A DNA stretch of 64,000 bases from JAYKGU01 sp035285585. Its GTDB lineage: Bacteria > Cyanobacteriota > Cyanobacteriia > CAKZMO01. The stretch spans positions 1 to 64,000 of the forward strand of contig JAYKGU010000250.1 of assembly GCA_035285585.1 (NCBI GenBank), given 5' to 3'. Below are positions 24,877 through 33,971 of this stretch, one piece after another (the stretch's first letter is position 1; each line of letters starts with the position of its first letter). Made by a program: the position numbers and the translations under genes. The notes beneath the pieces were generated by a model that worked only from the letters and a program-made list of their open reading frames with translations, had not been told where the DNA came from and did not search any database.

Positions 24877-24989
24877 GGTAGGGGCCTGAATGGGTCGGTG
24901 GCGTCCAGCACTTGCCTCAGGGCCAGCCGGATCGAATCTAAGCTTAAAACTTACCACCTTCCTCAAGATTTTTCGCCCCAGGGGTGACG

Positions 24990-26594
24990 CTATTCCGCAG
25001 ATGGGGTACGCAGTCGGGACAGGGCGTAGTTAACGGGGGTCAAACGGTCATCGCGGGGCGGCACCAGTGGCTCAAGGGTGATGGGGGTTGCTTGCAGGGC
25101 CTGGAGGAAGCGATCGCTCGGATGGAACAAAAACCGCTCCCCTGATGTGCCAGCCAGGTCGGGGACGGCTCCGGCGGGCAGAAGCTGAAACCGCGTATCC
25201 CCGTCAACGGCGTGGGCCAGGGAAAGGACATTGCCCAGACTGGTAGCTCCGGCGGGGCTGACCACCAGGGGAGCCTCCAGGGGATTGAGCACCGTGGCCA
25301 CCGCCCCATTCCAAAAGCTCAGGCCCTTGCTCCACCAGGTATGGGCCTGGGCGCTGAGGGTGCAGGAGGTAACGCCCAGGATCAGCAGCAGGCTCAAGAA
25401 TCCAGTGGTGAACTGGCGCGATCGCCCCGCTGGTTGGCTGAGATGGTGGGTAATCAGGGCGGCGATCGCCAGTTGAATCCCAACTTGCGAGAGAACGAAG
25501 TAGCGGGTATGGGCCGAGCGCTGCCCCCCCAGCACCAAATCGGGCAAAATAAACGCCACCACTGGCATGAGCATCAGTAAACCGATGAACAGCCAGGGCT
25601 GCTCCGCCGCTCCCACGGGCCGATGGCGGTAGAGGACGTAGACGGCGTAACCCAGGAGCGCCAGCACCAGGGGCGGCACGATATAGGTGTAGGGATGGCT
25701 GATGTCTAACCCCCAATCCACCAGGCTGCTGCTAAAGTGCAGCCCCCACAGCTTGGCCAGAAAGGCGCGATCGCCCCGATGGTTTGTCCAGCCCGTCTTG
25801 CGCTGAAACTCGTCCCAATTGCTGAGCAGCACCACGATCCAGGGGAGGAAACAGACCCCGGCCAGGGCGATCGCCCCCACCATGGGCAGTAGCGGGCGCA
25901 CCCGTCCCCGGTTTCGAGCCAAACTATACAGCCCGTGGGCCATCACCGTCAGCACGGAAAAGAGGGAGGTATAGAAGTTCAGCATCAGCGTTGCGGCGTA
26001 GAGCAGCCAGCGACCGGGAGACGGGCGGCGCAGTGCTCGCAGCAGGGCTGCACTGGCCAGCAGGGTCGCCAGAACCCACAGGCTATACTGGCGGGCCTCC
26101 TGGGCATAGAGCACCTGGAAAGGGGAGACGGCAAACAGGGCGATCGCCACCCAGGGCGTCAGCGGCTGGGCAAACAGCTCCCGCGCCAGCCAGTACATCG
26201 CAGGCAGGGCCAGCAGCCCAAACAGGACAGACAGGCTCCTTACCGCCGCCACCGAGCTGCCAAACCAGGACATCCAGAGCCGCGCCAGCAGGTAATAGAG
26301 GGGGGGATGTTCGGGATGGGTTTGGAGCGATCGCCAGGTGTCGTCCCACCCCAGTTCTGGATTCAGGGACTGATAAACTAGCAGGTCACTGACTGCTCGA
26401 ATCTCCCCATCAAAAAGCTGGGCACCCACCTCCTCGCCGATGTAGCCCGCCGCCCGCAGGGAGGTGAACACCTCATCGTGCCAGTAGATCTTGCGGTCGA
26501 GGTGAGCCAGCCGAAAAAAAATGCCCAGCACGAGCGTCGCTATCACAAGCAGTCTCAGGCTGGGCTTGATTGACTTTAGTAACTGGATGGGCAT
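24990..26594 (-). CDS. GT39-like membrane glycosyltransferase (GT-C fold)
   Basis: The 534-residue protein has ten or more transmembrane helices and, in its first periplasmic loop, the acidic pair of GT-C transferases (KIYWHDEVFTSL) followed by HPEHPPLYYLLARLW, as in ArnT/PMT-like enzymes. These move a sugar from a polyprenyl-phosphate donor onto a protein or lipid at the outer face of the membrane. The start ATG at 26594 (MPIQLLKSIKP) is chosen because the preceding 16 residues are not typical. The GT2 gene 113 bases downstream likely supplies the donor. Acceptor unknown. Confidence 0.85.
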   Translation of the reverse strand: MPIQLLKSIKPSLRLLVIATLVLGIFFRLAHLDRKIYWHDEVFTSLRAAGYIGEEVGAQLFDGEIRAVSDLLVYQSLNPELGWDDTWRSLQTHPEHPPLYYLLARLWMSWFGSSVAAVRSLSVLFGLLALPAMYWLARELFAQPLTPWVAIALFAVSPFQVLYAQEARQYSLWVLATLLASAALLRALRRPSPGRWLLYAATLMLNFYTSLFSVLTVMAHGLYSLARNRGRVRPLLPMVGAIALAGVCFLPWIVVLLSNWDEFQRKTGWTNHRGDRAFLAKLWGLHFSSSLVDWGLDISHPYTYIVPPLVLALLGYAVYVLYRHRPVGAAEQPWLFIGLLMLMPVVAFILPDLVLGGQRSAHTRYFVLSQVGIQLAIAALITHHLSQPAGRSRQFTTGFLSLLLILGVTSCTLSAQAHTWWSKGLSFWNGAVATVLNPLEAPLVVSPAGATSLGNVLSLAHAVDGDTRFQLLPAGAVPDLAGTSGERFLFHPSDRFLQALQATPITLEPLVPPRDDRLTPVNYALSRLRTPSAE

Positions 26595-26669
26595 AGAGCA
26601 ATACTTAGACCGGCAGACGAACCCATCTTCCACGGGTCGCATTTGCGCTCAAAGAAGTTCCCACCCCCG

Positions 26670-27356
26670 CTAAAGCTGGAAATCAGATTGTACCGTCAAA
26701 TTCAGGTCGGTATTTGGTTCAACTACCACAACCTCCACTTCTTCATCCCGGCCACCAAAGATGAGGATGCCCAACGCCCCCAGTCCGGCACCGCCCAGCA
26801 CCTCCAGCACGTCGATGCTGCCCAGAATTTCAGCCAGCACCGCTGCCGCCGCCGCCCCGATCACCGCTCCCTTGAGAAAGTCGCGATCGCTCTCTTCAGT
26901 AATAATTTCCGTCTCCGTCACCGCCGCGGAGGTGGCGTCGATCTCGTAGCGGTTGCCATTGGGGAGAATCAGCTCTTCGGCGTAGAAGCGGGTGCCCACC
27001 TGATCGTCACCCAGGGGACGGAGTTCGCCCTCCACCTTGCTGCCCTCTGGCAGCAGGACAGTGCCCCGCGAGGAGCGCAGACTCTCAGCCACCGTTAGCG
27101 TCACGGACACCGTCTCACCGGGGGCGACAATGATTTTATCGGCCACTTCCCCGTCTTCCGTCTCTTCGTCGTAACGAACAGCAATTTGGGTGCCTTCGGG
27201 AATGGTGACGCGGGCGTCATTGAACAGCGATTGGGCGATCAGGGTTTCTGAAGCGATCGCCGGAGCATGGGCCACAATCGGAGCGGCAGCGGCGGCAACC
27301 ATGCCAAGGGACAGCATTAGGGCAGGACTGGCCTGCCACCGTTGGGAAATAAACAT
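26670..27356 (-). CDS. secreted protein with glycine/alanine-rich hydrophobic segment, unknown
   Basis: The 228-residue product begins with a signal peptide (core ALMLSLGMVAAAAAPIVAHA, possible cleavage near 35). A beta-rich acidic domain follows (VTIPEGTQIAVRYDEET, GTVLLPEGSKVEGELRP), then a Gly/Ala-rich hydrophobic segment at about 165-203 (LKGAVIGAAAAAVLAEILGS) and a tail ending TVQSDFQL. The beta domain has the feel of TrbI/TraB-like barrel domains, but this is a weak resemblance. AAGGA nine bases upstream supports the ATG at 27356 rather than the GTG at 27362. It may be exported to the outer membrane. Confidence 0.7.
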   Translation of the reverse strand: MFISQRWQASPALMLSLGMVAAAAAPIVAHAPAIASETLIAQSLFNDARVTIPEGTQIAVRYDEETEDGEVADKIIVAPGETVSVTLTVAESLRSSRGTVLLPEGSKVEGELRPLGDDQVGTRFYAEELILPNGNRYEIDATSAAVTETEIITEESDRDFLKGAVIGAAAAAVLAEILGSIDVLEVLGGAGLGALGILIFGGRDEEVEVVVVEPNTDLNLTVQSDFQL

Positions 27357-27612
27357 GGGCACAGGTCCTTAAGCGAGATCACAAAATTCCAATAGTCAGG
27401 TTCGGCCAAACTAGGTTAGGCCAAATCTAAGTTTGGCCAAACACTCTCACAACCGACACGGCCTAGCATGACATGGCTTAATTGCTGTTCCGGAAAGGAG
27501 GGGGATACTTTGGCGGGTGGCACATGGGGCTGCAGCCGGGGCGATCGCCCCCACCCGTTAATGGGATACGTCCCTAAAAGCCGAGACCTACGCCACAGCA
27601 ACCAATGGGTGG

Positions 27613-28095
27613 TCAGGAGAGGCCAAACTCGTCGCGCAGCAGCTCGTCCTGCTCATCGGCGATGGTGGCTACCACAGTAATGTTGCGGGAGATTTCTCCA
27701 GGGGATAATTCTGCCACGGCACGGGTTGCGGCGATCACCACTTCGTCGCCGAGGAGGCAGAAACTTGCTTCAAACGTCTCAGCCCAGTTCATCGACAGCA
27801 GCTTTTTCATCAGAGGAGTCTGCTTGGCCAGGTCGTCGGGCAAATTGAGCAGGGTTGACCAGACCGTAAAAGTGTCTTCGTCTGTGGTTCCAGTTAGCCG
27901 AACGTAGACCTCCACAGTGCCATAGCGAAATTTCCACAGGTGGCCTTGTTCGGTGTGGCTCACCATGGCGCTCTCATCCTGTTCGAGACTGGAAATGACC
28001 GTCTCAATCATGTCAATCAGTCCGGTGGAAAACATCTTCTCATCGAGAAGCTGGTCGTCAGAAAAGGATTCCGACTGGAGATTAAATGTCGTCAT
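27613..28095 (-). CDS. YbjN domain protein
   Basis: The 160-residue protein has a YbjN-like alpha/beta domain over most of its length (LIDMIETVISSLEQDE, YVRLTGTTDEDTFTVWSTLL, MKKLLSMNWAETFEASFCLL). Such domains resemble type III secretion chaperones and are thought to mediate protein contacts. No signal or membrane segment is present, so it should be cytosolic. The start ATG gives MTTFNLQSESF; an extension to 28137 is less likely. Function is unknown. Confidence 0.75.
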   Translation of the reverse strand: MTTFNLQSESFSDDQLLDEKMFSTGLIDMIETVISSLEQDESAMVSHTEQGHLWKFRYGTVEVYVRLTGTTDEDTFTVWSTLLNLPDDLAKQTPLMKKLLSMNWAETFEASFCLLGDEVVIAATRAVAELSPGEISRNITVVATIADEQDELLRDEFGLS

Positions 28096-28233
28096 AAATA
28101 GCTGCTCACGGTAATGGCTGCTGAGTACCTGCGGCACGGAGAAAGTATGCCCGGCCAGCTTGAAGAATCAACGCCCCTATTGTAAATTCCCACACAGAAA
28201 AATTCCCTAAAGAAATTTCCTGGATACGTCTTT

Positions 28234-28290
28234 AGGTGATTTCTGAAAATGGATCTACCCGACGACGCAGGGGCAAATGGCCATTTGCCT
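28234..28290 (+). repeat. dispersed palindromic repeat, copy 2
   Basis: The unit starts AGGTGATTTCTG, continues through CTACCCGACGACG and ends in the palindrome core CAAATGGCCATTTG with GGGG on its left. An inverted copy of the whole unit lies at 37563-37623, and the palindrome alone at 5591-5613. Confidence 0.75.
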
Positions 28291-28428
28291 CACCAACCGT
28301 TCAACTAGGGGTAATTTTTTCCCGGAAATCCCATGACGGTTTTCAATTGTATGAAGTACGGATTGGGGTAGTAGCACGGTGCGTTACCTCTATGAGAAAC
28401 GCTATAGAAAAAGGGCCAAACAAAAAAT

Positions 28429-28447
28429 CCCCGCCGTGAGGGCGGGG
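28429..28447 (-). terminator. intrinsic terminator downstream of tatC
   Basis: The stem CCCCGCC/GGCGGGG with a five-base loop is followed on the minus strand by ATTTTTTG. It lies about 145 bases beyond the tatC stop codon and is the clearest terminator for the leftward TPR-tatC transcript. Confidence 0.8.
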
Positions 28448-28590
28448 AATGAATCAGGGTGCATCTACCATTCCATTCTTCGAGGGAAGGCTGCATCGTC
28501 CGGAAAAATGCCGCTCACTTTTTGGGGAGAAAGGGGCGATCGCCCCAACCCTTATCGTTTAACGGATTGCTTCGCCTTGATCGAGCCTCT

Positions 28591-29388
28591 TTACCGTTCG
28601 ACCAGAAGCACCAGCCCCGCTCCCCCAAAGTAAAGTCCCAGCACCGCCCCTGCTAACAGGGATTGGGTAATTGGGTCGGTGGACGGGGTAAGGACTGCTC
28701 CCAGCACTACGGCCCCCAGGAGGACATAGCGCCAGCCCGAGAGCATCTGTCGAGAAGAGACGATGCCCAGCATCCCCAACAGAAGCTGGATAACGGGGAT
28801 TTGAAAGGCCAGCCCCGTACTGAACAGCAGGAGCAGGACAAATTCAAAGTAGCGATCAATCGACCAGAGCTGCTCCACCACGTCAGCGCCGTAGCTGATA
28901 AAGAAATTGAGGGCGGCGGGAATCAGGGCAACATAGGCAAAACCTAGCCCCGCAAAGAACAGGATGCTCGAACCCAGGACGATTGGCCCCAGCAGCCGCC
29001 GTTCGCGACGGGTTAGCCCTGGTAACACAAAGCGAATAATTTGATAGAGGATAAAGGGGCTGGCCAGTAGCAGGCCACTGTAGCCCGCAACTTTAACAGA
29101 CACGAAGAAATATTCTCCTGGGGAAAGCTGAAGAAACTTTGCCCCCTGGGCGGGAACTTCCAGAAGCTCCACGATGCGGTTGACAAATATAAAGCAGACA
29201 ACAACCCCCAGTACAGCGGTGATGAGGGAGTAGAAAATTCGTATCCGCAGCTCTTCCAGGTGGTCGAAGAGCGACATCTCAACGTCATCCGTCAGTTCGT
29301 CCAAATCGTCGTCAGGTGACGTTTCGGAAGGTTGAACGGAGCTTTGCGGTGGGGAGTCTTGGGTGGTTATATCTGAAACAGGCGGCAT
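28591..29388 (-). CDS. tatC: Sec-independent protein translocase TatC
   Basis: TatC is the receptor of the twin-arginine pathway, which exports folded proteins across thylakoid and plasma membranes. The product from MPPVSDITTQ is 265 residues with six helices; conserved TatC features include MSLFDHLEELRIRIFYSLI, the Pro-rich first loop (SPGEYFFVSVKVAGY) and ASPFILYQIIRFVLPGL. The frame is open to 29535, but that extension encodes a DTDPPDT-type peptide made by 15-base DNA repeats, so I start at 29388; no Shine-Dalgarno sequence settles this. The TPR gene lies upstream on the same strand. Confidence 0.93.
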   Translation of the reverse strand: MPPVSDITTQDSPPQSSVQPSETSPDDDLDELTDDVEMSLFDHLEELRIRIFYSLITAVLGVVVCFIFVNRIVELLEVPAQGAKFLQLSPGEYFFVSVKVAGYSGLLLASPFILYQIIRFVLPGLTRRERRLLGPIVLGSSILFFAGLGFAYVALIPAALNFFISYGADVVEQLWSIDRYFEFVLLLLFSTGLAFQIPVIQLLLGMLGIVSSRQMLSGWRYVLLGAVVLGAVLTPSTDPITQSLLAGAVLGLYFGGAGLVLLVER

Positions 29389-29464
29389 GGGTAGGGTAGA
29401 GTCCTCTTCGTGCTCACGGCGGCTGCCCACGGGGAAGATCGGGAAGGGTAGCCTGCTGACTATT

Positions 29465-29524
29465 GTATCGGGAGGATCTGTATCAGGAGGATCCGTACCG
29501 GGAGGATCCGTATCCGGGAGGATC
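29465..29524. repeat. tandem repeat, four units of 15 bases
   Basis: Units at 29465-29479, 29480-29494, 29495-29509 and 29510-29524 are variants of GTATCGGGAGGATCC. They lie in the upstream open extension of tatC, where they read as a Pro/Asp-rich repeat. A unit of 15 keeps the frame, so copy number could change without a frameshift. Confidence 0.9.
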
Positions 29525-29629
29525 GATCGGGACAACTGGGTGGCCTGGAGCGAACCGACCTTCTCCGCGATCGCTCATCGTTTAGGGAAAATCGGTCAGG
29601 GAGGAGCGGCGGTTGATGGGGACAACGGC

Positions 29630-30598
29630 TTACTCAGCCCCATCAGCGGGTTCAGGCGTGGCGGCCTCTTCCCCCTCCACGGCTCCTTCTCCATCCGTGG
29701 CTTGCTCACCCTCTACGTCGTCGAACTCCAGCCCCAAGCCAGATTCTGCTTCAGAGTCAGCAGCCTCGGGAAGGGCGTCGGCGTCGGCGTCGGCTGGCGC
29801 TCCGGCGGCGAGACGGTTAATTTCGTCTCGGTAGTTGGTGGGAGCCAGGGCCGCCGCACTGGTAAACAGCGGCTCAGCCTCATCGTCTCGGCCCTGGGCC
29901 TGAAGAACCAGCGCTTTACTGAGGATGGGGCGATAGTCGTCTGGGTTGGTGCCAATTGCTTCGTCATAAATGGCGATCGCCTCATCATCCCGCCCCTGCT
30001 CCACATACACCTGACCCAGCAGGAGCTGTACCGCCGGAATATCCACGCTACCAGGCTGGAGATTATTCAACTCATCGGCGTTCTGGAGGGTATCTTGCAG
30101 CAGACCAATGGCAGCCTCAGGGCGCGCCTGCTGAAGCATCAGGGAAACCAGCCCCTGTAGAGCGTTCATATTACCGGGATGGGTGGAGAGCACGCTGCGG
30201 TAAGCCTGGGCTGCGCCGTCGCGATCGCCCATTTGCTGCCTGGCCTGCCCCAGCAACACGGTGTATTCGGTGCGCTCAGGGCGCAGTTCCGCCAGGGTTT
30301 CCAGGGGGGCGATCGCCCCTTCCAGATCTTGCAGCAAAATGCGAGACTGCAGCAGGCCAATTAGGGCCGTTTCGTTGTCGGGTTCCCGCTCCAGCACCAG
30401 CTCATACCCCCGCGCCTGGGCCTCCAGATCAGCAGTGGAAGGGGAGTTGGCCGATGGAGCAGGGGTGTCCTGGCTCGCGTTGGACTGCTGCTCCTGGAAG
30501 AAGGTGGTGAAGGGCAGGGCGATGGCAATTCCCGCAAAGGAAATCACGGCGATCGCCAGAACGATGTTAATAAACCAGCGCTTGCGTTTGTCGAACAC
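29630..30598 (-). CDS. membrane-anchored TPR protein with acidic tail
   Basis: The 322-residue protein has a basic start and one helix at about 10-30 (FINIVLAIAVISFAGIAIAL), then tetratricopeptide repeats from about 60 to 245 (for example YRSVLSTHPGNMNALQGLVS and AIAIYDEAIGTNPDDYRPIL). The last 60 residues are rich in Ala, Asp and Glu. It should act as a membrane-bound scaffold; partners are unknown. The start is GTG with no clear Shine-Dalgarno sequence. It precedes tatC on the same strand, about 240 bases before the chosen tatC start. Confidence 0.82.
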   Translation of the reverse strand: MFDKRKRWFINIVLAIAVISFAGIAIALPFTTFFQEQQSNASQDTPAPSANSPSTADLEAQARGYELVLEREPDNETALIGLLQSRILLQDLEGAIAPLETLAELRPERTEYTVLLGQARQQMGDRDGAAQAYRSVLSTHPGNMNALQGLVSLMLQQARPEAAIGLLQDTLQNADELNNLQPGSVDIPAVQLLLGQVYVEQGRDDEAIAIYDEAIGTNPDDYRPILSKALVLQAQGRDDEAEPLFTSAAALAPTNYRDEINRLAAGAPADADADALPEAADSEAESGLGLEFDDVEGEQATDGEGAVEGEEAATPEPADGAE

Positions 30599-31088
30599 GC
30601 GATAGACCCAAATTCAACTGAGATTTCTACCGACATTATTAACTAGAACCCGGCAATTCTGCCGATCTGCGCTGGGAATTACCTTCAAAACGTTAAAGAC
30701 TGTTGCAGTCCTTTCTCTCTCAGTGTTAACACCGTTGAAAGTACTTAAAGACTTCCTGTCAATGTCCTTACCTTTACTTCCAAGTTCAATGGAATTTCAT
30801 ACGAAAAGAACCTGAGACGGCTATTTCTACGTGTATAAACGATAGAAAGGATAGGTTAAGAAAATTGGGATGAAAGCAATGGGCACACTATGATGGGGCG
30901 CTGAACCCTGGCGCTGCGTAATGTAAATGCTAACCTAGTGTGTATCCTGGTCTAGAGCGAGTGGTGGGGAGACCAATTGTCCACCAGTGAGGAGAGCAAA
31001 TCGGTTTCTCTGATCGCGGCGGTCGGGGCATTCCCGATCTAGCTTCATCCTCCAACACTCCTGGCGCTTGGGACAATTGAATCCCGAG
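30599..31088. other. divergent upstream region with long leader
   Basis: About 490 bases separate the leftward TPR gene and the rightward acidic-protein gene. The part nearest the latter (30955-31088) contains TGGTGG/CCACCA (30961-30995) and other small stems and could be a structured 5' leader, but it fits no riboswitch class I know. No gene is seen. Confidence 0.35.
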
Positions 31089-32702
31089 ATGGTGACTTCA
31101 GCGGAAACTCAGATGGATCAGAATTCAGATTTGATGGTTCAGAACTCAGATTCAACGGTTAACATGGTCTCTTCTACCCCGTCCGGTACTTCAGGTACGC
31201 CCTCTCCGATTGCCTCCCCGCCTACCGAAGAGGCATCGCCTGATCAAACCTGTCAGCGTGCATCCAGTGACGAAGCTGTGAACTCCCGCCAGCTTCCCAT
31301 CCCCCCCGCCAGTGAGCCGATGCAGTATCGCGCCATCGGCCTAATTCGCGGCAGCTATGTGCCCTCGGAAGAGCAGTTTACCCGGGGCCTCCTCATGACC
31401 GAAGACCAAGTGCCAATTGATGCGGTACTACTGGGCCGGGTTATGAGCCTCGTCAAGAAGCACGTTGATCTGGAAGCGCCCCATCTTTGGGTGGTTTATC
31501 CTCGCACCCGCAATAATGACGATAATCTCCATGCTCAAATTGTGGGAATTTGGGAACCTGAGAGCCTCAACCGCGACTTAAACGACCTCGACCACGACGC
31601 CGATAGCGACCTGGACGACGAAGATGACGAAGACGACGAAGATTTAGAGGATTTGGCAGACGACCTGGACGGCGACGATCTGGACAGCGATGATCTGCAC
31701 GATATAGACGATACAGACGATACAGACGATACAGACGACACGGATAATACGGACGATCTAGATGTCGAATCACTGACAACAGACGTCCCATCCGAGGCTG
31801 GGCCAGTTGCCGAGGTGCACCTGGATACAATGCCGGAACCCCCGTCTGCCGATAGCAGTGATGAGACGGCTGATGATGAAACCGCCGAGGCTGAGGCAGC
31901 CGAAGCTAATGTCCTTGAGGACAAGGTAACTGGGGATGCAGTAGCCGAGGATGAAATAACTGGGGATGAGCCTGAGGCTAAATCGAAGCGATCGCCCACT
32001 GTCGGAGCGCCCCAGAGCCTGACTCGCTCGGTAACCGAGCGCCCTGCTCCCGACTCAGCTTCCGCTGGGACAGAAGCCGCTACCACCCCGGTAAAGCCTG
32101 CTCCTCCAGCCAGCGGTGAGTCTGCTGCTACCAATGGAACCGCTCTACAAACGGCAGCCAAACCGGATACCTCGCCTGAACCCGCTTCTCCATCATTTTT
32201 GACTGGCTCTGCCCCCGCTTCGACCGAACTTCGGGATGGCTATTTCTCCATTCGGGGTGAAGTCGTCAAGCAAGATCCAGAAACCAAAGAAGTCATTGTT
32301 AAAATTCGACAGGCTCCCAAAAAAGGGGCGAAAAAGCAGGGACGTGCCTTTAACCTGAAGCTGGAGGGCAGCCTTGAAGGTCGGGCGGTTGGCTACTTTT
32401 GGGATTTGCAAGTGCAGCGGGAAGGCAGTGCCCTGGTGGTACAAGACAGCACCATGATCGGCCTGGTGCCGCCGAAGAAGCGCCGCAAAGGTGGCCCTCC
32501 GGGTAAGAAACCCTGGAAAGCAGGGCCGGGGCAGAAGCCACGACGCTGGGAAGGGCAGCAGCAGCGACGCAAACCGGGCGATCGCCCCCCCCAATCTGAC
32601 CGCACCGCTCCTACCGCCGATCGGCCTGCCGCTTCCTCGACCCGACGGACGCCCCAAAAGCCGGTGAAGCGCCCTGGGAATAGCCGTTCGAGCGAATCCT
32701 AA
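31089..32702 (+). CDS. conserved cyanobacterial protein with long acidic repeat insert
   Basis: The 537-residue protein has a conserved part at about 70-160 (YRAIGLIRGSYVPSEEQFTR, DAVLLGRVMSLVKKH, HLWVVYPRTR) and a second at about 375-460 (GYFSIRGEVVKQDPETKEVI, VGYFWDLQVQREG) that look like the two halves of a nucleic-acid-binding barrel domain. They are separated by a roughly 200-residue linker very rich in Asp and Glu, with a DDT repeat. The C-terminus is Lys/Arg/Pro-rich. Linker length is unusual. A TTG at 31068 is an alternative start. Function is unknown; RNA binding is a guess from the basic tail. Confidence 0.75.
   Translation: MVTSAETQMDQNSDLMVQNSDSTVNMVSSTPSGTSGTPSPIASPPTEEASPDQTCQRASSDEAVNSRQLPIPPASEPMQYRAIGLIRGSYVPSEEQFTRGLLMTEDQVPIDAVLLGRVMSLVKKHVDLEAPHLWVVYPRTRNNDDNLHAQIVGIWEPESLNRDLNDLDHDADSDLDDEDDEDDEDLEDLADDLDGDDLDSDDLHDIDDTDDTDDTDDTDNTDDLDVESLTTDVPSEAGPVAEVHLDTMPEPPSADSSDETADDETAEAEAAEANVLEDKVTGDAVAEDEITGDEPEAKSKRSPTVGAPQSLTRSVTERPAPDSASAGTEAATTPVKPAPPASGESAATNGTALQTAAKPDTSPEPASPSFLTGSAPASTELRDGYFSIRGEVVKQDPETKEVIVKIRQAPKKGAKKQGRAFNLKLEGSLEGRAVGYFWDLQVQREGSALVVQDSTMIGLVPPKKRRKGGPPGKKPWKAGPGQKPRRWEGQQQRRKPGDRPPQSDRTAPTADRPAASSTRRTPQKPVKRPGNSRSSES
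31701..31754 (+). repeat. 9-base tandem repeat encoding Asp-Asp-Thr
   Basis: Six units of nine bases, variants of GATACAGAC, run from 31701 to 31754 within the acidic linker and read as DDT repeats. Three units (31710-31736) are identical, suggesting recent expansion by slippage. Confidence 0.85.
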
Positions 32703-32771
32703 GGATTGGGAGGAGGGTTTGGGGTGAGGGCGAAATGGCCAGGACTAAGGTAAACGGCCCCATAGTTGACC

Positions 32772-33971
32772 TTAGAGTAAATTGACCTGGGACCCCCACT
32801 GATCCTGAGCCAAAAAAGAGCGATCCATAGGGATTGGGGCGACGGGGGATGTAAGCAGAAAGCGTTTGCCTTCAATCCACTGCTTGAGTTCCAGCGCTAC
32901 CTGGCGCGATCGCGAAATGCTGGCCAGGGGAGCCGTCCGCACCGTTCTTCCGTCAATGGTGATGCGCCCAGACTTGAGCTGGGCATAGCTCACTAGCCCA
33001 AAGGTGGGGCGCACCCGCCGGGGGATAGAGAAGTCTACCACTGGTGCGACCACGTCTTCGTCGCGCACTGTGCAGCGCTGCAGCACCTCCTCATTGAGCA
33101 TGGGAAGCGCTACTCCTACCCCCAGCATGATGGAGGGGCCATATCCCTTGAAGTAGCAGCCCTTCACCCAGTGGGGCGACATTTGCTTGGCGTCGCCGAT
33201 TAGGGAAAGGGTTGCCGCTGGGCCAATAGGTGTGCGGTTGGGGAGGCGCTTTTGCAGGGGAAAATGCTGGGTGCCCTCCCAGACCACGTACCCTATTCCT
33301 CCCCCTAAAAAGATTCGGGTGCCGACGCCGATGAGCTGGAGTTCCGGGTCGTTCCACAGGGGAGAAATGGCCCCCGGATTGGAGTAGACGGCATTGCCGA
33401 GGCGTGGCTGGAGTGGCCCCAGGTAGGTGTGCAGGAGGCGATCGCCCCCATTCACCCCGACGATAAAATTCTGGTAAAGATTACGGGGATTCAGCAGATA
33501 GAACTGGTTGATGGTGTCGCGGGTAATGGTGGTTTCAAAGGATGACCGGGGATAGCAGTCGGTCACCTGGCCGGTTGCCCGAAGCTGCACCGCCTTGCCC
33601 GCAATCAGGTCGGCAATGACGTGGCCACCGCCCCGCTCCCGGCTTTCCTCGCTGTCCATCCCATCTCCTAAGCTGGCATAGCCCGCCGTCTGGGTCGCCC
33701 CCAGGTACAGATCCACCGCCCCAAACCCTGCATAGGCAAGCACGCCATCTAGCCAGCACTGGCGAATTTTGATCGGCGGATCGGTATGGCCCAGGTTGAG
33801 GATGGCTCCTGATGACTCCATCGGCTCAAAGGTGCCCGCCGTTACCACGTCCACTTGCTGCGCCAGCACCGCCGGGGATGCTTCCAGGGCACGGGCTTTC
33901 AGCTCTTCAATTGTCCAGACGATCGCCCGACCCTGCTGAATTTTATCGTTAATTTCCTCAATGGTTTGCAT
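32772..33971 (-). CDS. DUF39 / homocysteine biosynthesis-type protein
   Basis: The 399-residue protein has the DUF39 (HcyBio) pattern: an N-terminal TIEEINDKIQQGRAIVWTIEE, then PPIKIRQCWLDGVLAYAGFGAVDLYLGATQ, an ERGGGHVIADLI segment, and WEGTQHFP. In methanogens, relatives convert aspartate semialdehyde and sulphide to homocysteine together with a ferredoxin-type partner; the cyanobacterial role is not established to my knowledge. Cys residues in QCWLD and TDCYPRS may be functional. The start overlaps the stop of a small membrane protein gene as TGATG, which implies translational coupling. Confidence 0.82.
   Translation of the reverse strand: MQTIEEINDKIQQGRAIVWTIEELKARALEASPAVLAQQVDVVTAGTFEPMESSGAILNLGHTDPPIKIRQCWLDGVLAYAGFGAVDLYLGATQTAGYASLGDGMDSEESRERGGGHVIADLIAGKAVQLRATGQVTDCYPRSSFETTITRDTINQFYLLNPRNLYQNFIVGVNGGDRLLHTYLGPLQPRLGNAVYSNPGAISPLWNDPELQLIGVGTRIFLGGGIGYVVWEGTQHFPLQKRLPNRTPIGPAATLSLIGDAKQMSPHWVKGCYFKGYGPSIMLGVGVALPMLNEEVLQRCTVRDEDVVAPVVDFSIPRRVRPTFGLVSYAQLKSGRITIDGRTVRTAPLASISRSRQVALELKQWIEGKRFLLTSPVAPIPMDRSFLAQDQWGSQVNLL

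Larger units (their letters stand above)
28096..28590. other. region between tatC and the ybjN-like gene
   Basis: About 495 bases hold a dispersed repeat copy (28234-28290) and the minus-strand terminator at 28429-28447. The leftward YbjN gene must have its promoter here. Short frames across it contain repeat sequence and are not convincing. Confidence 0.45.

Noticed and set aside
28305..28656. Several short frames between ybjN-like gene and tatC
   Set aside because: They cross a dispersed repeat and a terminator and lack ribosome sites.
31535..32161. Minus-strand Ser-rich frame of 208 codons
   Set aside because: It is the complement of the Asp-rich repeat; Ser runs are the expected artefact.
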